Shown piece after piece: positions 54,946 through 64,000 of a DNA stretch of 64,000 bases. Origin of the DNA: Sacculina carcini (Eukaryota > Arthropoda > Thecostraca > Sacculinidae); contig OU696595.1 of the NCBI GenBank assembly GCA_916048095.2, positions 1,105,795 to 1,169,794 of the forward strand. Reading direction: 5' to 3'. The notes under the pieces are model-generated. The model was given only the letters and a program-made list of their open reading frames with translations. It was not told the DNA's origin and did no database searches. Each line of letters begins with the position of its first letter. Position 1 is the first letter of the stretch. The position numbers and the translations under genes were made by a program.

Positions 54946-57822
54946 TAAAACCCGCCCGTCGTGCGGAAGAGCATTCATAAGAATAATGTAGCAAATACAG
55001 AACATATTACAGTTTAACTGGAAGAATACTTGTAAATATATATTGTCAGTCAATTGTAGTATAGAGATATTCCCTTCAAATGAATGAGCGATATTTGAAA
55101 AAATGAAACACGACTAAAGAATGGCAATAGAATTTAATAGAAATGCCCAAATGTGTGATGCTTCATTTTCGAGTATATTAATTTTACTATGAAGCTCTGC
55201 CACAGCACCTTGCACCTACATTATGTTTGAGTTGGTCAACACAGTTATGTTTTAGTCAGACTATGATTGAAGTTGTAACAGCATCAAACACTAACCTTTC
55301 CATATAACCAGCAGCCAGTCGATCAAGAACACAATTGTTTTTATGTCATGATACTCACTGCACTTGTCACGGACTATTCAAACATTACCGAACACGCTAG
55401 TAATTGTGGTGCTATCAGGCATTGTTAAGATTGCGGTTGAGAAGTCAATAAACAGTATGAACATTCTGAACTATATTTAACACATATGCCTAACACATGA
55501 ATTATTACACAAACATAACATAAACGCATTATACACACATCATACAAACGACATGAAATCAACATTTATATCAATTGATTGATCATCAGAGACAAATATA
55601 ATCAATCATCAACATTCAATGACATTATACATGTATAACATTCAGCGAAATTAAACCATTGCAACATTACATCAAGCCATGTGTACAATGAGCCCGATGA
55701 CATACATTTACACTGCGCATGATCGCATACAGTGTAAACGATTATATACAAATACATTTTCATCATAACACTTACATGGCATTATAACAATTACATGGCA
55801 TCATAACATTGACAATACATTAACATTGTAACATAGCACAGTACATGGGCGGGCTCAGAGTGAGAGGCAGTGGGATCATGGAACAAACAAAATATGTATA
55901 TATACTGCATGGTGGTGATACAATACATCCCTCGAATCAAACTGTATGGAACCGACCTCCACGCGGTAGTATGCATTAACAGTACAATGATATTCAATAA
56001 AATACATTCAATAACAATACACATGATGTGACTGTTGAAATTCAAACAGCAGCACATCATTGCTGCACGTCACACAGCATCACGAAATAAGACCCAGTCC
56101 GAATAATCTACGTACAATGTGTGACAATTCAGCACAGTGATGTTGAACTGCCCGACCAGCCAATATAAGCCAACAAAGACCCTGGTCACAGCACGCAAGA
56201 CAATCGAAGAATCGGCCACATTGAATTGAAATTGTCCTTCATCCTCTCAATCCGTCACACGGGGGTCAGCTGCCGTCATTCACAAACCCAATTACACAGA
56301 TGAAGCACTTCCTCTTTTTTGTCTAGAATGCATGTCTGGTATGTGGTTTTTGTACTGCAAGAAGTCAAGAGTGAGACACCGGGTAATGCATGGCAAGTCA
56401 GTCTAGTAGTTGAGCGGCTATGTTGCAGGCTATGTGAGTCAAAAGTCACGGCTGGACTGCATGACGAGGAGAAACACTTGAGCTCGTCTCTCAGAAATGT
56501 GTCGCATTCACTTCATCATCATTGTTTTCACTCAAATCAATGATGAAACTGGAATGAAAGCAACGCAAACGCTATAAATTGTGTGACTATCGCACTCATG
56601 CACCATGATCATCACGAGACACTTTTTATAACGGCTCCCGTGTGCGCGCAGTCGTGACCGCACGCCAGTGGCAGGTCAACTTCAGACAAGAGGCCACATA
56701 CTAATTTCTTCACCGAGTCATGGGCCAAACTACAATTTAAGCGATGTCGTTATTAACAGGTTATTAAGATCTAGTACACTAACCTACAAATCACAATTCA
56801 ACACCTAATCACAATTCAATGTGCCACAACTGATGCTTGACAATTTGGCGAATCTTATGCCACTTGGCGGGTCAGATGAAATGATCTGGCGGACTACGCG
56901 TTGAGCGTTTAAGCCGCTCCCACTGAGTTGGCCCAGACGTGGCGAGACGGATCACGCTCCGTGGCAAGAAAACACGCCAGAACACATGAATGTTGTGCAG
57001 GATCCTCCACATATCGATGAGATCTGCTACACAGGTTCAAGCGCTCAATCAAGACAAATCTAAGCAAACAATCTGTCAACAACAATTGTTTCCAGTTGCC
57101 ATCGCACGGAGCAAATAAAGTTCACATAAGTGGGCATAATTGCACACTCAAACTTCAAGGATGAGATCATCACAAGATGGTCATGCCACCTCCATGATGG
57201 AAGCACTAAGCACCAACAAACATATCTCATAAGGGGCAATCAAGTTGAAACGCATCAATTACAACTGCTGCTTAAGGGTTACAATTAAGTGATTAGTTAA
57301 ATTGGAATTTAGAAACATTTTTGTTTTGGTGGACTGTATGGAAATTACCGCGTCTTACTGCACATGAAAATAATACGGTACAGTTATCATAGCACGTGAT
57401 GTTGATATATTGATAGGTTAAAATATGCAGATGCATGTGAGCAGTGTCTTTTCTTAGAAACTACACTATGCAAAAGTTTTTTTTCATCTTGTGATTATTC
57501 AAAGTAATTTAGAGAATGATATTAGGATTTTCCCCACTTATAAGCGAAAACGTACCTATAATATGTTTATATTGACCAATTAGTTTGGGCCGAAAACCCA
57601 GTATACGCCAATTAGTCACTAATTGTCCATCAGAATGGATCAAATTTAGTAGTTTGATATTGTGACAGTAGAGATGGATATATCTTTTTCACTCTAATTC
57701 AAGACGGAAAAATTAATATCTGTGGTTAGTCATTTTTTGAGAATTTGATAATTAAATATTTATATTTATTCTCGTTTCTGAATATACAGAGTACAGCTGC
57801 TCATCCCCGGCTGACATGTAGG
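54946..57822. other. No gene recognised
   Basis: The last core is at about 54953. Beyond it the sequence has no coding signal, only short chance ORFs. Some ATACATT/ACATGGCAT-type short repeats at 55480-56000. A GC-richer patch at 56850-57000 (TGGCGGGTCAGATG, CCCACTGAGTTGGCCC) is not identified; it could belong to the Helitron upstream region. Confidence 0.6.
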
Positions 57823-59343
57823 TTTCGCGGATGATATATACAATTTTGCACTTGTTGATATTAAGTCATGTCGTTTCGATGATGCAGACACAACACTGCA
57901 TCCTAATGTTTTGCGGGAGACGTCCTACGATATCACGTCACTGACATCATTCATTGATGATAATGTTCCCAGACTGCTTCCTCAGCAACGATCTGCCTAT
58001 ACGGCAATAATTGATGATGTCACCCACAAAAGTGGTGGACTGTATTTCATTGATGCGCCTGGGGGAACAGGCAAAACGTTTGTCATCAATCTTTTGCTGG
58101 CTACAGTTCGTCAAAGGAGAGACATTGCTGTGGCGGTGGCAAGTTCGGGAATCGCTGCCACATTGTTGCCTGGTGGTCGCACCGCCCACACGACTTTCAA
58201 AATTCCAATTAATCTCGACACAAATGATGAACCAGTATGCAATATCAGTAAGAACTCAGAGACGGCGGAGCTCTTCAAAAGATGCGCACTGATCATCTGG
58301 GACGAAGCGACAATGTCTCACAAAAAGTCTCTCGAGGCAGTCAACAGGACATTGATGGATATACGCGACTCAAATATGTTGATGGGAGGCATCACAGTAG
58401 TGTTGGCCGGTGATTTTCGGCAAATATTACCCGTTATTCCTCGAGGAACGAAAGCTGACGAGGTTGCAGCATGTCTCAAATCATAGATTCTCTGGAGACA
58501 CGTGAAAATCATGCAATTCTCCACAAATATGAGAGCGCAATTACACGGGGACCACATGGCTGAAGCTTTTGCGAAAACATTGTTGCAACTCGGAGAAGGT
58601 GAGCTAGGCGTGAGTGAAGAAGGGTGTGTTCAAACTGGTTCTTTTGGTACACCTGTGTCATCGGTCAATCAACTCGTCAACACTGTCTTCCCCAATGTGA
58701 CCACAAACTACACCGACACCAACTGGCTGTGCGAGCGAGCGATTTTGGCGCCCAAAAACTCAACAGTCAACGAAATAAATGAAAACTTGATGAGGCGTTT
58801 GCCAGGCGCCGAATTCACGTTCACATCAATCGATTGTGTCGTGCACGAGTCTGAGGCAGTTAATTATCCTGTAGAATTTCTCAACTCTCTCGATATTCCT
58901 GGACTTCCTTCTAACAAACTTACTTTGAAGGTACGCTCACCAATTATGCTCATGAGAAACCTCTCACAACCTGAGCTTTGCAATGGCACCAGACTTGTCG
59001 TGAAAAACCTCACCAGAAATGTTATTGAGGCCAAAATAATTACTGGATCAGGAAAAGGACAGTGTGTTTTCATACCTCGAATACCACTTATCCCATCGAA
59101 TACTCCGTTCGAGTTCAAACGCATTCAATTTCCAGTGCGCTTATCCTTTGTCTTGTCTATAAACAAATTGCAGGGACAAACACTCAAGGTATGTGAACTA
59201 CAATTGGAAGAGGGTTGTTTTTCTCATGGTCAACTGAACGTTGCAGCTTCACGAGTTGGCAGTCAGAGTAATTTACACGTTTATGCTCCAGGAAACATGA
59301 CCAACAATGTAGTGTACACAGAAGTTTTAAGGCAAATATAATA
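57823..59343 (+). pseudogene. Helitron PIF1-like helicase domain, one amber stop
   Basis: Rolling-circle transposons encode a Rep-helicase; here the C-terminal SF1B helicase remains. One frame runs from about 57823 (FADDIYNFALVDIK) with motif I GGTGKTF, motif II LIIWDEATM, motif III VLAGDFRQILPVIP, then SFGTPVSSVNQLVN, LAPKNSTVNEIN, motif V SINKLQGQTL and motif VI LNVAASRVG to a TAA/TAG cluster at about 59341-59343. The only interruption is TAG 58484-58486, after motif III. The Rep domain and helicase N-terminus are missing, and no 3' hairpin with CTRR end was confidently located. Confidence 0.85.
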
Positions 59344-60027
59344 GGCAAAACACTCATCAGCTTGACACACTAATACTATATTATATGTACACTACAATCA
59401 GCTGTTAAACACAGCATCAATACAATCAACAATAATATTAGTAATATTGTCACAGGCAAATAGTGACATTGACAGAGTGCAAGTACAAAAGATACACAGG
59501 TTGAGATATATGTGTTTAGTTAGGAAGATGAGAGCAATTTAAACAAAGAGCCAAATGCAAGCCAGAATACTACACATTAAATACAAATATACATCCACTT
59601 ATCCAGTTGACACACCATTTCATCAAATATACAATTTCCAAGTATTTATTAACATTTATCATTAATTATTCACAATTAAAAACAATTATTCAATGTAATT
59701 GTAGGTGCGCAGGGCATTTGGCTCTAACCAACTCGTGAAGCAGTAACGTCCTAGCGTATATATTTCCATTGCATTCCATACAGGGGAGTAATGTGTAGGA
59801 AGGGCGGAGGAAACCTAGGCCCGGACGCCTACTCTACAGTGGCGCCAATTATGTCTATAGAAAGGATATTTAAATATTATCATAAAACATCATTTAATCG
59901 TTTCAATTTGTAATATGGACATAATTACAATTCTTGCCTTCATTCATTTTATTACTCCTGCAATGACAAAACATTTGCGCGGTCGATTCAGAACAGATAC
60001 TGCAGACAGTGTTGCTAACTTTTTTCG
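59344..60027. other. Probable Helitron downstream DNA, no gene
   Basis: AT-rich to 59700, then GGTGCGCAGGGCATTTGGC and a potential foldback GTAGG...CCTAC at about 59798-59834 (AGGGCGG inside pairing with GGCCC). It might be near a Helitron end, but the terminus is not clear. Confidence 0.4.
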
Positions 60028-60210
60028 GGTAGAGGGATAGAACAGAAGACAGCGGCATTAATCCAAGGGGGTGCCAACTCTGCTGAATTATGGCTTCCCC
60101 CTCGGACATAGCAGTACAGGGAGGGAAGAAGCAGAGGGTCCGCTTTTAGTCGCCTCTTACGACACGCAGCGGGTACGGCCGCAGTATTCTTATCCCCTGA
60201 CCGCAGGGTC
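60028..60210 (+). repeat. SINE-like repeat, copy 2
   Basis: 183 bp, same length as 18134-18316, GGTAGAGGGATAGAACAG to CTGACCGCAGGGTC. The most conserved part is AGTCGCCTCTTACGACACGC and GCGGGTACGGCCGCAGTATT. See copy 1 for caveats. Confidence 0.6.
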
Positions 60211-62706
60211 TCTTGCTCACGAAGACAATGGCGGCGTATTTCTGCCTATATTACAACCGCATTCAGTCAAGCAATTTTGAATCGTACATTATCTTACTCC
60301 GAGTCTCAACAAGTTGTCTATAAGGAACAGCATTGTGGTTGATACATTTACCAACGCTCATTGTGATTATTGCGATTTTCAACATGAATCCTTTGAATGT
60401 ACGGATGAAGACATTGCGCATTCAAGTCACTTTCGAACTCCATAAATGGCGCGTAACTATCTGAATCACCGACCATCACAACGTGTTGCGAACGTTTCAA
60501 CTGCATGTGGATCTTGCAATCGTTACCAACAGCGTATATCTTGCAATACCAGTTGACTACCTCAGAGCATTTGTGCCGAATTCAATTTTCAAGTAGATTT
60601 TCAATGCACATTTTCTGAGCTCAACTGTGTCCTCTGATATTGTGTACACTTCAGACTGTGTTCGTAATAATTGGAGATATATATCGTGTGGATGTGTCGA
60701 CATCCAGCTATGTGGACAGCGGCTCGCTCCTTGATGCGCTCCAACAATTTCTTCCTCTGACAAAACCTAGCCAGTGAATTGTCTGTGACAAACACGCATG
60801 TAAAATATCCACACTTTTCGATGGGTGTACACATCTTTGAAGATCAGCGCTGCGGAACAATGCTGGAAGACATTCCTCATGAGCTGTTTCTGATGCCAAA
60901 TCTAATTGACGTGATGTCGTGTGATGTCAACCACAATCAAGTCCGTGTGAAAAGTTTATTCACTTGATACACGTGTTCGTGATATCATTTTTAATGAGTA
61001 GGATATTTGTGATAATATTATTAATTGGATAATATTTTGAGATAATGGGATAATATTTTTAATGAGTACGTTCACCAGTTTGGTCATGTGCTAACCATCA
61101 GACTGTTTTTATTTCTGTGTTTGGTTTCTCCTTGTGTTATGACTGTTTCGTCGTATCGCATGTGTTGATGGGAATAATATAATTCAGTAGGTTACTACGT
61201 TGCTAAAACGCCAATCATCATTATAGTCAAATTAGCTGCTGTGACTGCTGGACTTATGGATGTCTTCATTTAGACATCATTATGTACAGTTTAACTGCTC
61301 ACGTGACTCATAACTTGCTGAAACCTGACCAACCGCTATAAAGCTCGTAATTACAATTCAATTCGCTTGTAATTTCATTTAATTCCTGTCTATGAAATAT
61401 TATAATATACTTCAACATATTAACTTCAATTAAAAATTGGCAATTCGAAAATGTTCCGGAGATATTTGGCATGTATGGTATGAGTCGAACACTAATGGAG
61501 AAGTGAGGCATTTATTATAGTTTATCAGTCGATTGCGATGTTGTTTGATGCACGTACTCACTCTTACTTTGCTTTCTTTGCACTTTGCTCTTGTTTACAT
61601 TCCTTGTTAGATACTTTGATTCTAAATTTCAGTTTTTTACCCCGTTAACGAAATAGGACCAAGTTCAAATAAATGCAAAATACGTAACAATCACGAAATA
61701 CAAATGGCCACTATGAGCCATGAAAGGCAGCTCTGAAAATTTTTGGATTTACAATTTAGTCACATTACGGCATATATTGTGAAGTTTGAATAGAACGCTT
61801 AAACATTTTCTAAGTTGAATCGAGCATAGCCCTGTAATATTTTGTTTACAGTTAATATATAATTATGTGATTTGAACTTACTGTTGAAGCGTTCGAGTAC
61901 GTCGTCATGATTTACGCATGAATGATAGAAGTAACTTGATAGCAGAAACCAGTCTTAGGTTGTACATGCCATGAAAGCATGCACGAGTATTTGATCATAC
62001 ATTATACATTTTCACCCACTATACCTTTACAAAATCAATTTCGGAATAATCAATATCGATTTCGGAATAATCAACAGCAATGGTGTATATTTACAGCGTA
62101 TATGTAAATGATATATGTATATTTTATAAGCCCTGATCTTGCCATGTATATTAGTATACTTAATTTTCATATCATTCCCATTATTGAGTTTGGTTGTATG
62201 ATAAAATACTTTCCACAATAATAATTCATTTATTAACGATACAACGATTTGAATAGCAATATACATGTATAGCACTACATAACAATAAGCAACAAAAATA
62301 ACCTAAGTTTAACATTGAACAAATCATTTTAAAGAATAGTATCTTCTCTATTGACCGCAACAGTAATAAAATATAATAAATCTTTGAACATGCACAATTA
62401 TTATGAGACCAAGTTCTGCGGATATTAGTTGAATGACGCTTCTGATAACCTCTCCTAATGTGTTTAATCGAAAATCATTCTTAGGTAAGGTTTATCTTAG
62501 AACAGCCACGTTTTTGACGTCAGACTTAAGAGATGACCACTGTTTTTCAATGGCACAAACATCAAGGAAAAAGGTGGTAAACGCAATTAATGATGCATTG
62601 AGAATTCAGCTTCTTCGAATAAAGATTTGACTTCAAAATGACAAAGAGCATTAGTAATAATGAGCAATACTCCAGTGTGTAATCTGAAGAAAGCCTCTCG
62701 AAGACA
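60211..62706. other. No gene recognised
   Basis: An ORF at 60779-60967 (TNTHVKYPHFSMGVHIFED) and a Cys-rich stretch in the same strand near 60350 (CDYCDFQHESFEC) may be traces of an old protein gene, but no family was recognised and frames are broken. 61000-62700 is AT-rich and non-coding. Confidence 0.5.
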
Positions 62707-62714
62707 CTTTCGAA

Positions 62715-62995
62715 CAGTGGCGGCGCCAAGGGGGGATCCAGCTCCCCGAAAATATGCCAACCCCCCTAAGTCACACCGAAAATCATAACCATGGACAATA
62801 CAATTTCTTACCGCTGTAAATGAAATGGTGTAATTATGGCTCAAGTTCGAGGATTGAATCAGTGTGCCCAGTCCCTTATTATAATATTATGTAGTCAGCG
62901 TTTGAGTGTAGCTCTTCATGCTCCGCCAAGTCCCCTCAACTTTTTCCTTAGCCCCCCTCAGCTCCCCATCGGGACAAATCCTTGCGCCGCCACTG
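62715..62995. mobile_element. hAT-type MITE (CAGTGGCGGCGCC ends)
   Basis: 281 bp bounded by CAGTGGCGGCGCCAAGG (62715-62731) and CCTTGCGCCGCCACTG (62980-62995), inverted with one gap. Flanks CTTTCGAA (62707-62714) and CTTCCGAA (62996-63003) form an 8-bp target duplication with one mismatch. CAGTGG ends and 8-bp duplications are hAT hallmarks. Inside, GGGGGG and CCCCCC tracts add subterminal pairing. No coding. Confidence 0.85.
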
Positions 62996-63520
62996 CTTCC
63001 GAATAAACCCCTTGGCGATACTCATATTAAATCTTCCACGCCTGATTTAGTGCTAAATCAACACGATCCTACTGATAAATACGATCAAATACACGTTGGC
63101 TCCTCAAATTCCTGCTGATATTGCTGAACATCTGGTTCTTCTTGTTGATCTTGCAATATTTCTTGAGATACAAAAATTGAAATTGGTTTCATATAAGAAC
63201 AATATGGCAAAAGTTTGAGGTTCGTATTGAGGAAGCTGCATAACAAAATCTATTGTTTTCATGATTATTAGCATGCTCGGCTTCAAATCTAACTTTTTAT
63301 AGTGAGCATTAATCCATCTAAATGACGTCTCACATATTCAGTACTAACATTGTACAGCTCAAAACGTCCCCACACAGCCGCTGTCAGCTCTTTCAGCTTA
63401 ATTTTATGATTTGTTGACTTCAATAATTCCAGGTGTTCTGATGCAATTTTGTAATGACTAATTCCTCTTTTTTTCTTATACCCATCAAATGTGCAATTAA
63501 TCCAGTCGTATGCAGTAGAC
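62996..63520. other. No gene recognised
   Basis: AT-rich. Minus-strand frames have short protein-like stretches (IMKTIDFVMQLPQYEPQTF) but nothing I could assign. Confidence 0.5.
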
Positions 63521-63939
63521 CGGTGATTCCCAAAGTGTATGTGGTGAATAACAATGTGGTAGGCGGGCGGCAGGGTGGCATGAAGAACAATTGTAATTTA
63601 CCGTTTCTCCTTTCCAAGCAAAGAAGCCGACAGAAAATTACTGACCGCGGGCATCTACGACTTCTTAGTGAATTGCAGCCTGATGTTGAGAAGCTGATGT
63701 CCTGCACCAAGCACATCCATCCCATTAATATCTGGTGAGAGACAATGAACGTTGCTGGCGGAAGGCTTATGTACTATTCCATACTGCTGAAACGGTAAGA
63801 GTTGCAATAAAATTGGTTGATTAAATTTGGTTTAATTTGTGAAATACAAATTTCTGTTTGTTTCCATATGTGTGGGTGTGGGGTGGGAGGCACTGGGAAT
63901 TTACCGGGGAGCCAATGAACGCCAGTTTGGGAACCACTG
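63521..63939 (+). mobile_element. hAT element remnant with transposase C-terminus
   Basis: 419 bp bounded by CGGTGATTCCCAAAGTG (63521-63537) and the inverted CCAGTTTGGGAACCACTG (63922-63939), and flanked by the perfect 8-bp duplication CAGTAGAC (63513-63520 and 63940-63947). Contains the end of a hAT transposase-like protein (SELQPDVEKLMSCTKHIHP; about 63615-63738) and AATAAA at 63807. Internally deleted. Confidence 0.85.
63615..63738 (+). pseudogene. hAT transposase C-terminal fragment
   Basis: About 40 codons in the orientation of the element: SKQRSRQKITDRGHLRLLS then ELQPDVEKLMSCTKHIHP, ending TGA 63736-63738. The pattern L-R-L...P-x-I/V-x-K-L...K-x-H-P-S-H is typical of the last residues of ZBED/SCAND3-like hAT transposases; the final SH is replaced by IN. 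Without the catalytic parts it is inactive. Confidence 0.6.
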
Positions 63940-64000
63940 CAGTAGACTGTTTCACATGGAGGTTTGCTGCAGTCTTTACAGTTTCCACTACGGTTACGGT

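Noticed and set aside
55791-56060. 89-codon ORF on the minus strand
   Set aside because: No recognisable domain, composition typical of chance ORFs in AT-rich DNA.
59798-59840. Helitron 3' terminal hairpin
   Set aside because: A foldback is possible but no CTRR end at the right distance was evident.
60779-60967. ORF with HVKYPHFSMGVHIFED
   Set aside because: Looks protein-like but short, with no family recognised and no open neighbours; kept only as a remark in the gene-free stretch.

Overview
This is invertebrate animal DNA made almost entirely of transposable elements, their remains, and simple or complex repeats. I find no host gene, no rRNA and no intact tRNA gene. Pointers to an invertebrate are a Polinton (Maverick) gene strip, a Helitron helicase, BEL/Pao and Ty3/Gypsy elements, two LINE families with EN/RT domains, several hAT-type elements and long (TA)n and (CA)n tracts. 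An interstitial stretch of degenerate TTAGG units at about 3.66-4.1 kb hints at an arthropod, weakly, because only that repeat supports it.

Layout. 0-0.8 kb: (GT/CA)n. 0.79-3.35 kb: a Polinton fragment with a small membrane protein, packaging ATPase, a basic protein broken by an amber stop, an uncharacterised protein and a frameshifted integrase, packed with overlapping stop/start codons. 3.4-7.06 kb: TTAGG block and AT-rich DNA carrying a recurrent CpG-rich core (CCCGCCCGTCGTGCGG), split by a 3' fragment of LINE family B. 7.06-13.23 kb: decayed LINE A with a reverse-oriented LINE B nested in its RT. 13.2-17 kb: more core-repeat DNA, with a roughly 1-kb block duplicated from 6-7 kb and an inverted-repeat pair. 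17.3-20.4 kb: microsatellites, a SINE-like repeat and a BEL/Pao fragment. 20.49-22.98 kb: a broken Ty3/Gypsy copy (copy 1). 23-34 kb: a mosaic of a dispersed family (R1), 22-bp minisatellites, a hAT-like element with target duplication, (TA)n tracts and a second decayed Gypsy with a 29-bp minisatellite and a 10-bp array. 34-41.4 kb: LINE C, a third LINE B end, two more Gypsy fragments and a LINE C tail. 41.99-46.69 kb: a complete, apparently intact Ty3/Gypsy element (copy 2) on the minus strand. 47.2-55 kb: R1 and core-repeat blocks, a roughly 340-bp tandem array, and a junction where blocks from 26.7 kb and 48.1 kb are repeated side by side. 55-64 kb: low-information DNA with a Helitron helicase, a second SINE copy and two hAT-type elements with target duplications.

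The most informative system is the Gypsy family represented by copies 1 and 2. Copy 2 has 475-bp LTRs differing at 5 positions by eye, a perfect 5-bp target duplication (AAATG), an open gag (two CCHC knuckles) and an open pol (PR-RT-RH-INT, all catalytic residues visible). In both copies gag and pol are joined by the same -1 slippery heptamer GGGAAAC followed after 5-6 nt by a perfect hairpin whose sequence differs between copies while pairing is kept. In both, the 12 nt directly after the LTR are complementary to the 5' end of tRNA-Phe rather than to a tRNA 3' end, suggesting priming by an internal or 5' tRNA fragment. Other points worth attention are the core repeat seen more than 50 times by eye and the block mosaicism around 53-55 kb.
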